16,618 nucleotides of DNA, taken from NCBI GenBank assembly GCA_036745245.1, contig DAIOGN010000077.1, positions 1-16,618 of the forward strand, given 5' to 3'. The notes below the pieces were generated by a model. The model worked only from the letters and a program-made list of their open reading frames with translations. It made no database searches and was not told where the DNA came from. This DNA comes from DAIOGN01 sp036745245 (GTDB lineage Bacteria > Zixibacteria > MSB-5A5 > JAUVRN01). Shown here piece by piece: positions 1 to 4,841 of this stretch. Position numbers and translations under genes: made by a program. Every line of letters begins with the position of its first letter. Position 1 is the stretch's first letter.

Positions 1-1
1 T

Positions 2-583
2 GTGTTTGCAGCGCTGGTGAGCCGCATCCGCATGCGCATCCGCACCGATCTTGCGGTGTGCCGCGTGGAGTTTCGCCAGCTGGAGCCGGCCAACCCGCAA
101 CCCTATCATGATCTGTTTCGCGGCACCATCCGCTTTGGCACGCGCGCCGACCGGCTGTGCTTTACGGCCGACGAGTGGCGCCGACCCATCGAGGGCGCAG
201 ATGCGGCACTGGCCCGCCTCCTTGAGGAGCACGCCCGGATCATGGCAGAGAGACTGCCGCAGAGGGCTTCGGGGTTCAGGGCCGAGGTGCAGAAGGCGCT
301 GGCAATGGTCGCGTCCGAGGGTGGATCTGTCGAAGCCGTGGCGCGCGCACTCAACATGAGTGTGCGCACGCTGCAGCGGAAGCTGGTGGCCGACGGCACC
401 ACGTTCAAGGAAGTCGCCGACTCGGTGAGGGGTCAGCTGGCCGAGGGCTACCTGAACGATCCGAGGGTGTCGATTGCCGAGGTCGCCTACATGCTCGGCT
501 TCAGCGAGCAGAGCAGCTTCAATCGGGCGTTCCGGCGCTGGACCGGCCAGGCGCCGGGGCAGTGGAGACGGCAGCACGCGTGA
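2..583 (+). CDS. AraC-family transcriptional regulator, C-terminal part (5' end outside window)
   Basis: The reading frame is open at the left edge, so the GTG at position 2 is probably an internal codon and the true start lies upstream. The visible 193 residues end in a typical AraC/XylS DNA-binding domain. The first helix-turn-helix is around residues 108-145 (VARALNMSVRTLQRKL). The second is around residues 150-190 and carries the family signature IAEVAYMLGFSEQSSFNRAF followed by RRWTG..P..WR. The preceding part (about residues 1-95) resembles the tail of the Arabinose_bd-type effector domain of the OruR/ArgR-like subgroup, but it is too incomplete to name a ligand. The next gene starts 29 bases downstream, so the regulator may be co-transcribed with the small genes that follow. 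Its target cannot be read from the sequence. The family call is firm; the function is open. Confidence 0.9.
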   Translation: MFAALVSRIRMRIRTDLAVCRVEFRQLEPANPQPYHDLFRGTIRFGTRADRLCFTADEWRRPIEGADAALARLLEEHARIMAERLPQRASGFRAEVQKALAMVASEGGSVEAVARALNMSVRTLQRKLVADGTTFKEVADSVRGQLAEGYLNDPRVSIAEVAYMLGFSEQSSFNRAFRRWTGQAPGQWRRQHA

Positions 584-612
584 GCTTGAATGAAACTCTG
601 GGAGGTTAGGTC

Positions 613-987
613 GTGACTCGCACGAATAAGGACAGGGCGTTGGCCTTTTTGAAGCAGGTAGTGTCCGGTGATATTCGCGGGGCTTACGAAGAGCACGTGG
701 GCTCAGGCTTCCGTCACCACAACCCGTACTTTGCCGGCGATGTTGATTCGCTCAGAGAAGGAATGGAAGAAGACCACGCGAGCCACCCGGGGAAAAAGTT
801 CGCCGTTCAGATGGCCCTGGAGGACGGTGACCATGTGGCCGTGCATTCCAGGCTCAAGCACCCCGCCGTTGCGACGGAGATTTCGGTGGTGCACATCTTC
901 CGATTCGAGAATGGCAGAATCGTGGAGCTCTGGGACGTGGTCCAGATCGCGCCGGAGCAGATCGTCAACCAAAACGGGATGTTCTAG
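613..987 (+). CDS. SnoaL-like / NTF2-fold protein
   Basis: This 124-residue protein is the usual length for a single SnoaL-like (NTF2-superfamily) domain. It most resembles the group annotated as predicted SnoaL-like aldol-condensation enzymes. Features seen are an N-terminal helix pair, a HHNPYF motif at residues 35-40 that often marks the pocket rim, and a C-terminal strand region FRFENGRIVELWDVVQ (residues 96-111) that is characteristic of the fold. The start is GTG at 613, supported by GGGAGG at 600-605 with a 7-base spacer. No signal peptide is visible, so the protein is probably cytoplasmic. Members of this fold are catalytically diverse and the substrate cannot be inferred. It lies 29 bases after the AraC gene and 15 bases before the DUF2721 gene, which suggests a shared transcript. 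Confidence 0.85.
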   Translation: MTRTNKDRALAFLKQVVSGDIRGAYEEHVGSGFRHHNPYFAGDVDSLREGMEEDHASHPGKKFAVQMALEDGDHVAVHSRLKHPAVATEISVVHIFRFENGRIVELWDVVQIAPEQIVNQNGMF

Positions 988-1002
988 CCCGCACGAGGCC
1001 AC

Positions 1003-1488
1003 ATGCCATTCGAGACGACGATCACGGGCGTAACCCACGCGATTCAGCAATCCGTGGCACCGGTGTTCCTGGTGTCGGGCATTGGCGCCATGCTCGCCGT
1101 GATGACCAACCGCCTCGCGCGCATCGTGGATCGCATGCGCACCATGGAACGCGACGACGATCTGGCGGACAGCGTATTCGCCGCGGAGTGGCAGCTTCTG
1201 GCGCGGCGCTCCCGGCTGATCCGGTGGTCGATTGCACTCTGTACCACCACCGCGTTGCTCGTTTGCTCCGTGATCGCGGTGCTGTTCATCGGTTCCTTCC
1301 TCCAGTTCGACACATCGGAATTCGTGGCCCTGGCGTTCGCCGTGGCCATGCTGATCTTCGCCGCCGGGCTCACGGTATTTCTACGCGAGGTGACGGTGGC
1401 GATCTCATCGATGAGCACCGAGCCGAAGCGGCGCCGAAAGGCCGCGCCACTCCCGGGGCCCACCGACAGACCGCAAAGCCAACCGTAG
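1003..1488 (+). CDS. DUF2721 family integral membrane protein
   Basis: This 161-residue protein has three predicted membrane segments, at about residues 17-34, 75-100 and 106-127. The first segment leads into the conserved block NRLARIVDRMR (residues 36-46), preceded by the APVFLVSGIGA stretch typical of DUF2721 proteins. The loop between helices 1 and 2 is highly charged. The C-terminal 25 residues are rich in K, R and P and probably cytoplasmic. No biochemical function is established for the family. The ATG at 1003 has a weak GAGG at 995-998 with a short 4-base spacer. It sits 15 bases after the SnoaL-like gene and 39 bases before the AHSA1-like gene. The neighbours do not point to a shared pathway. 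Confidence 0.85.
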   Translation: MPFETTITGVTHAIQQSVAPVFLVSGIGAMLAVMTNRLARIVDRMRTMERDDDLADSVFAAEWQLLARRSRLIRWSIALCTTTALLVCSVIAVLFIGSFLQFDTSEFVALAFAVAMLIFAAGLTVFLREVTVAISSMSTEPKRRRKAAPLPGPTDRPQSQP

Positions 1489-1527
1489 CAACCATCGTCC
1501 TTTCTGCACCGACTACAGGAGAACATC

Positions 1528-1971
1528 ATGCCCAACACCGTGCGATTCCACCGCGTGCTCAAGGCTCCGCCCGAGCGTGTGTACAAGGCCTTCATCGATC
1601 CCGACGCCATGAACAAGTGGCTTCCGCCCAACGGATTCACCGGCAAGGTCCACCAGATGGAGGCCAGGGTGGGCGGGTCCTACAAGATGTCGTTTACGAA
1701 CTTTACGTCGGGGAAGAGCCACGCCTTCGGCGGGAAGTTTCTCGAGATGGTGCCAAACGAGAAACTCAGCTACTCAGACAGGTTCGACGATCCGAATCTG
1801 CCGGGCGAAATGAAGACCACGATCACGTTCAAAAAGGTGTTCTTCGGCACGGAGATGCACATCGTGCAGGAAGGGCTGCCGGACGTGATTCCCGCCGAGG
1901 CCTGCTGTCTCGGCTGGCAGGAGTCACTTGCACTCTTGACCCTGCTGGTGGAAGCGGCGATTCCCGACTAG
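1528..1971 (+). CDS. SRPBCC / AHSA1-like (START-fold) protein
   Basis: This 147-residue protein matches the AHSA1 (activator of Hsp90 ATPase homologue 1-like) branch of the SRPBCC fold over its full length. The N-terminal strand and helix read RVLKAPPERVYKAFIDPDAM followed by NKWLPP (about residues 9-33). A GG(S/K)YKM-type strand, a G.F.E..P.EKL turn and a C-terminal helix around GWQESLALLTLLVE follow, all usual for the family. Such proteins bind hydrophobic ligands or act as small hydrolases or cyclases. In bacteria many sit in stress- or detoxification-type clusters, but nothing here identifies the ligand. The start is supported by AGGAG at 1517-1521 with a 6-base spacer. There is no signal peptide, so it is expected in the cytoplasm. 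It lies between the DUF2721 gene and the lipoprotein gene in the same direction. Confidence 0.85.
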   Translation: MPNTVRFHRVLKAPPERVYKAFIDPDAMNKWLPPNGFTGKVHQMEARVGGSYKMSFTNFTSGKSHAFGGKFLEMVPNEKLSYSDRFDDPNLPGEMKTTITFKKVFFGTEMHIVQEGLPDVIPAEACCLGWQESLALLTLLVEAAIPD

Positions 1972-2013
1972 CAACGGTTCATTTCCAGAAACCTGTACCG
2001 GAAGGAGAGTCCC

Positions 2014-2442
2014 ATGGTTTGCACTCGCTCGATCTGCGCAGCGCTGGTTTCACTGGTTGCCTTCACCTGGGGGTGCTCCACCTCGCAGAACCAATCGCCA
2101 TCGATTGAGGGATCCTGGCTGATCTCCAGCGCGATGATGGGCGGACAGGACTTGCCGATCCAGGGCTTGCAGGGCACACCGCTTGTGTTGCAGGGCGGAC
2201 ATTACACGTTTCAGAATGACACCGGCGATTACTCCATCGTGCCGGCCACCAGCCCAGCCGCCATCGACGTGCATGGCGTGCGCGGACCCAACGAGGGGAA
2301 GACCATTCCGGCCATCTACAAACTGGAGGGCGACACGCTCACGATCTGCTACAACCTCCTTGGCACAGATCGTCCGGCGGAATTCGCGTCGGGGCCGGGA
2401 TCGCAGCTGTTTCTCGCGCGGTACACGCGCACCACGCAGTAG
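2014..2442 (+). CDS. Probable small lipoprotein, TIGR03067-like domain
   Basis: This 142-residue protein begins with a short basic start, a hydrophobic stretch (about residues 6-19) and a cysteine at position 21 (FTWGC). This looks like a lipoprotein signal peptide, although the residues before the cysteine are not an ideal lipobox. The mature part resembles the TIGR03067 domain: an IEGSW.....MMGGQ.LP start, a central GPNEGKTIPAIYKLEGDTL segment, then TICYN....DRPAEFAS.PGS near the end. This domain is abundant in Planctomycetes and present in other phyla with large environmental genomes; its role is unknown. AAGGAG at 2002-2007 gives a strong ribosome binding site. This is the last gene before a 595-base gap, and a GC hairpin lies 20 bases after its stop. 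Export is inferred from the signal peptide. Family assignment is moderately sure. Confidence 0.75.
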   Translation: MVCTRSICAALVSLVAFTWGCSTSQNQSPSIEGSWLISSAMMGGQDLPIQGLQGTPLVLQGGHYTFQNDTGDYSIVPATSPAAIDVHGVRGPNEGKTIPAIYKLEGDTLTICYNLLGTDRPAEFASGPGSQLFLARYTRTTQ

Positions 2443-2462
2443 ACGGAGCGCATTGTTCGTGG

Positions 2463-2488
2463 CCGCCCCTTGAGATGACAGGGGGCGG
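2463..2488 (+). terminator. Possible terminator hairpin after the lipoprotein gene
   Basis: A perfect 7-bp GC stem, CCGCCCC (2463-2469) with GGGGCGG (2482-2488), encloses a 12-base loop and begins 20 bases after the lipoprotein stop codon. There is no T-run directly after it, only a short ATTT around 2499-2502. It could be an inefficient intrinsic terminator, a 3'-end stabilising hairpin, or unrelated to termination. Confidence 0.35.
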
Positions 2489-2524
2489 ACGTGGGGAGAT
2501 TTCGGGGCTTGGCTGGCTGCTGAC

Positions 2525-2608
2525 CGCCTAAGATAGGTGGACTCAGGGTGCGATTCGCCCTTAACCGGCTGATGTTCAGCATGTTAGGCGTTATTTTTGT
2601 GTAACATG
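2525..2608 (+). other. Structured non-coding element with T-run and two competing stems
   Basis: CGCCTAA (2525-2531) pairs perfectly with TTAGGCG (2584-2590). The 52 bases enclosed contain two more hairpins: a G/C-rich stem at 2545-2562 with an ATT loop and one bulge, and GCTGA-TGT-TCAGC at 2568-2580. Together they would form a three-way junction. The outer stem is followed by TTATTTTT (2591-2598), as in an intrinsic terminator. CATGTTA (2580-2586) can instead pair with TAACATG (2602-2608), which would break the outer stem. This may be a second terminator for the upstream genes, a small regulatory RNA, or a chance fold. I do not recognise a known RNA family. Confidence 0.35.
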
Positions 2609-2730
2609 TTGTGAATTAAAGAGTTACTGTTCTGGCTTCCAGGCCTTCAGGGCCCACTGCCTTCGCTGCCTGTCCGACAACCTACCGGCGATAGTGCCTG
2701 TAAGCCATTAGCCCCCATGCTGTAGTAGCC
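2609..2730. other. Intergenic stretch with no recognised feature
   Basis: This stretch of 122 bases lies between the structured element and the dcw promoter. It has no convincing reading frame and no recognised RNA. The only local structure I see is a small GGCC-TTCAG-GGCC inverted repeat around 2642-2654. The sequence is less GC-rich than the flanking genes. Confidence 0.4.
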
Positions 2731-2753
2731 TCTGGATTTTTCTTAAATTCAGA
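2731..2753 (+). promoter_or_regulatory. AT-rich UP-like element with a dyad abutting the -35 box
   Basis: This run of T and A residues (TTTTTCTTAAAT) lies directly upstream of the -35 hexamer, where UP elements contact the RNA polymerase alpha subunit. It sits within an imperfect inverted repeat, TCTGGAT (2731-2737) with ATTCAGA (2747-2753), one G-T mismatch allowed. A UP element is the simpler reading; an activator or repressor site is possible. Confidence 0.4.
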
Positions 2754-2781
2754 TTGACTTTACCGTCTGAGGCCATATAAT
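2754..2781 (+). promoter_or_regulatory. Strong sigma70-type promoter of the dcw operon
   Basis: The -35 box TTGACT (2754-2759) and the perfect -10 box TATAAT (2776-2781) are separated by 16 bases. Transcription should begin at about 2787-2789. It is the best promoter match I saw in the 595-base gap and points into mraZ. The last T of the -10 box is also the first base of the MraZ-box repeats, so the promoter and the predicted operator overlap. Confidence 0.8.
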
Positions 2782-2815
2782 GGCTAAAATTGGTGATCAG
2801 TGGGGCAAAGTGGGG
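2781..2815 (+). promoter_or_regulatory. Predicted MraZ operator: four TGG units at 10-base period
   Basis: TGGCT (2781), TGGTG (2791), TGGGG (2801) and TGGGG (2811) begin exactly 10 bases apart, each followed by a 5-base spacer. MraZ is known to bind direct TGGGN repeats separated by 5 bases upstream of its own gene in Escherichia coli, and similar repeat arrays in mycoplasmas. The last two units match perfectly, the second has one substitution and the first is degenerate. The array covers the end of the -10 box and the expected transcription start, so binding should block initiation of the whole operon. Confidence 0.8.
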
Positions 2816-3037
2816 AATGTCCCAGAGTCGGCCCAGACAGACCGACCCCTAGAAATCTCCCACTTTTGTCCGCGATTCGGGATAGACCTCCGGATCTGAC
2901 CTTTCGCCGGGGCGAAGGACGGCTCGGAGGGGGCTGTTTTCGCCCCCGGCGGATTGTCAAAAGGCGGACGCTTCACAAGAAGCACCAAAGCGGACAAAAG
3001 TCAATACACCGACTCTGGCGGAAGGGGACCAAACGAG
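2788..3037 (+). promoter_or_regulatory. Long structured 5' leader of the dcw transcript
   Basis: About 250 bases separate the predicted transcription start from the preferred mraZ start codon. The leader holds a hairpin at 2901-2918 (TTCGC-CGGG-GCGAA core) and a GC-only stem at 2929-2947. I see no known riboswitch. The extent depends on the inferred transcription start and on the choice of TTG 3038 as start. If mraZ starts at TTG 2954, the leader is 166 bases. Confidence 0.45.
2929..2947 (+). other. GC-rich hairpin in the dcw leader
   Basis: GGGGGC (2929-2934) pairs perfectly with GCCCCC (2942-2947) across a 7-base loop, TGTTTTC. No T-run follows, so it is not a standard terminator. It ends 6 bases before the alternative TTG start at 2954 and would hinder initiation there, which argues for the later start. 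Confidence 0.5.
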
Positions 3038-3481
3038 TTGGGCAGCGGATTCAAGGGCCGCTACACGGCCCAGTTCGACGCCAAGCAGCGTGTGGCTGTT
3101 CCAGCCAAGCTGCGTCGTAATGCGCCCGGTGGAACAGCAGACCAGTTCGTCATCACGCTCGGTCTGGACCACTGCCTTTTCCTATTCACGCCGGAGAAGT
3201 GGGATCAGATCGTCTCGCGCATTCTGGAAGTGTCCTTCACCACCGAGGAGGCCAAGTCCTTTTCGCGCGGGATTGCCTCCCACGCCGAAGACGTGGAGCT
3301 GGATGCGCAGTCCCGCATCCTCGTTCCGCAGATTCTGATCCAGAAGGTCGGACTGAAAAAGGAAGTGCTTTTCGTGGGCGTGCTGAATCGCATCGAGATC
3401 TGGCACCCCGAGACATTTGAGAAATACGAGCGGGAGCAAACCGCCACCTACGAGCAGGTGGCGGCGAAATTCCTGCTGTAA
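3038..3481 (+). CDS. mraZ: Transcriptional regulator MraZ
   Basis: MraZ is the DNA-binding repressor that usually heads dcw operons and controls their promoter. The protein has two SpoVT/AbrB-type swapped-hairpin repeats. The first is FKGRYTAQFDAKQRVAVPAKLR with the D-x-x-x-R signature at D14 and R18. The second is VELDAQSRILVP with D89 and R93. I chose TTG at 3038 because GGAAGGGG lies at 3020-3027 and the resulting 147 residues match the family length, with the conserved F-[RK]-G-x-Y just after the start. The frame stays open to another TTG at 2954, which would add 28 low-complexity residues and lacks a good ribosome binding site. The four-unit repeat at 2781-2815 is its predicted operator. 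rsmH starts 2 bases after the stop. Identification is secure; the start codon is less so. Confidence 0.93.
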   Translation: MGSGFKGRYTAQFDAKQRVAVPAKLRRNAPGGTADQFVITLGLDHCLFLFTPEKWDQIVSRILEVSFTTEEAKSFSRGIASHAEDVELDAQSRILVPQILIQKVGLKKEVLFVGVLNRIEIWHPETFEKYEREQTATYEQVAAKFLL

Positions 3482-3483
3482 CC

Positions 3484-4398
3484 ATGGAACGGCCGGCCCA
3501 TAAGCCGGTACTGACCGACCGCGTCGTTCGCTGGTTGGTGACCGATCCGCGCGGCGTCTATTGGGATGCCACGGTGGGCGCGGCGGGACATGCGAGGGCC
3601 ATCGCCGAACAGCTATCCGAGGGGGGAAAGTTGTTCGGGTCTGATCGGGATCCGTATTCGCTCTCGCTTGCTTCTGCCGCGCTCGCCGCATCTTCAGTGA
3701 CGCTCGTGCAGGCCCGGTTCTCGCAACTGGAAAACGTCTGGCGGACACAGGGAGTGGGAACATTGACCGGCATACTCTTCGATCTGGGACTGGGCTCTTT
3801 CCAGATCGATGAGGCCGGTCGCGGCCTGAGCTTCGACCAGGACGGTCCCCTCGACATGCGGATGGATCCGGGTCTTCCGCCCGTCTCCCACTGGCTCAAC
3901 CACGCGCAGGAAGCGCAGATCGCGCGCGTGATTCACGAGCTTGGCGAGGAACGCCGCAGCTGGTCCATCGCGCGCGCCATCGCGCACGCCCGTCCCCTCC
4001 ACACCACAGGGGAGCTTCGAAGCGCCATCGCCTCCGTCACGCCTCTGCAACAACGAGCCAAGACGCTGGCGCGGGTCTTTCAGGCGTTTCGCATCTTCGT
4101 GAACCATGAGCTGGACGAGCTGAAGGCGGCCCTGGACGCGCTGGCCACCGTGCTCGCGCCCGGCGGCCGCGCCGTGTTCATCTCGTACCACTCGCTTGAA
4201 GATCGTCTCGTGAAGCAGTCGTTTCGTGAGGCGTCCCGCGACTGCATCTGCCCGCCGAAGCAGCCCGTGTGCACGTGCGGCCACAAGGCGTGGCTGAAGG
4301 TTCTTACACGCCGGCCCGAAACTCCGGGTCCCGAGGAAATCCAGGACAACAGCCGCGCGCGTTCCGCAAAACTGCGCGCCGCCGAGCGAATCGGCTGA
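3484..4398 (+). CDS. rsmH: 16S rRNA (cytosine1402-N4)-methyltransferase
   Basis: RsmH (MraW) methylates N4 of C1402 in 16S rRNA at the ribosomal P site using S-adenosylmethionine. The 304-residue length is typical. The N-terminal HKPVL motif is present. The SAM-binding loop reads DATVGAAGH (residues 28-36), a variant of the usual DGTFGGGGH. Motif GILFDLGLGS (from residue 96) is followed by GPLDMRMD. YHSLEDR begins at residue 235, then the cysteine-containing C-terminal segment CPPKQPVCTCGHK and the end pattern N.RARSAKLRAAERI. The start ATG lies 2 bases after mraZ. I see no strong ribosome binding site, so coupling to mraZ translation is likely. The mraZ-rsmH pair is the standard opening of dcw clusters. 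Confidence 0.97.
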   Translation: MERPAHKPVLTDRVVRWLVTDPRGVYWDATVGAAGHARAIAEQLSEGGKLFGSDRDPYSLSLASAALAASSVTLVQARFSQLENVWRTQGVGTLTGILFDLGLGSFQIDEAGRGLSFDQDGPLDMRMDPGLPPVSHWLNHAQEAQIARVIHELGEERRSWSIARAIAHARPLHTTGELRSAIASVTPLQQRAKTLARVFQAFRIFVNHELDELKAALDALATVLAPGGRAVFISYHSLEDRLVKQSFREASRDCICPPKQPVCTCGHKAWLKVLTRRPETPGPEEIQDNSRARSAKLRAAERIG

Positions 4399-4421
4399 AA
4401 CGCCCGCTCCAATAGACGAAC

Positions 4422-4841
4422 ATGACTGCCGCCCGCATGCGCCGTCGCTACCGCACCGCCAGCCCCAAGCGGGGACTCCTGTGGCTGTTCTTCCTGGTGC
4501 TTCTGGCCTCCCTCTACATCGGCCAGCGCGTGTATTCGCAGAGACTCACCGTCACCCTCGACGGCCGCGAGCAGAAACTCAAGACCATGGCCGCCCATCT
4601 GGAATCGCTGCGCGCCGAGCGCGACCGCCTGACGTCCCCTGGCGTGCTCGGCCCGCGCGCTTCCGCCCTGGGGCTTCGCCCCGCTGAAGTGAAGCAACTG
4701 GCACGCGTGCCGCTCTCCGTCCCCTCGGCCCTGCCGGATTCGGCCCAGGCGGAAACCGGCCTCCTGGCCGCCTTCGGGCGAGTCTGGCGGTGGCTCGATC
4801 CGCCGAATGTGCAGAACCAGGAAGTGCTGGCCGCACCATGA
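4422..4841 (+). CDS. ftsL: Cell division protein FtsL-like
   Basis: This 139-residue bitopic protein has a basic cytoplasmic tail (residues 1-17), one membrane helix (about 18-35) and a periplasmic heptad-rich segment (about 44-72) likely to form a coiled coil. An ASALGLRPAEVKQL stretch (80-93) follows; this type of short motif follows the coiled coil in many FtsL proteins. FtsL forms a complex with FtsB and FtsQ and helps activate FtsWI at the septum. Sequence identity in this family is low, so the call rests on topology and on the position between rsmH and ftsI, where ftsL is almost always found. The C-terminal region beyond residue 95 is longer than in the E. coli protein. An in-frame TAG 9 bases upstream fixes 4422 as the first possible start. 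There is no clear ribosome binding site. The stop overlaps the ftsI start (ATGA). Confidence 0.85.
   Translation: MTAARMRRRYRTASPKRGLLWLFFLVLLASLYIGQRVYSQRLTVTLDGREQKLKTMAAHLESLRAERDRLTSPGVLGPRASALGLRPAEVKQLARVPLSVPSALPDSAQAETGLLAAFGRVWRWLDPPNVQNQEVLAAP

Noticed and set aside
1188..2108. 306-codon open frame on the plus strand spanning three small genes
   Set aside because: It runs out of frame across the DUF2721, AHSA1-like and lipoprotein genes, all of which have recognisable family motifs and ribosome binding sites. Its translation is low-complexity and Arg/Gly/His-rich.
2525..2590. Possible integron attC site (GCCTAAG ... GTTAGGC), next to a run of small cassette-like genes
   Set aside because: The right box fits GTTRRRY, but the left box ends AAG instead of AAC. 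No paired inner L boxes are visible, and the upstream small genes are separated by only 15-42 bases, too short for attC sites between cassettes. A dedicated attC covariance search scoring well here would reverse this.
2525..2590. tRNA-like element closed by a 7-bp acceptor-type stem
   Set aside because: The 66-base span lacks a T-arm with a 7-base loop and a recognisable anticodon arm; the last internal hairpin has a 3-base loop.
2954..3037. Upstream TTG start for mraZ adding 28 residues
   Set aside because: There is no good ribosome binding site, a GC hairpin ends 6 bases upstream, and the added residues do not resemble MraZ, which is normally about 145-150 residues.
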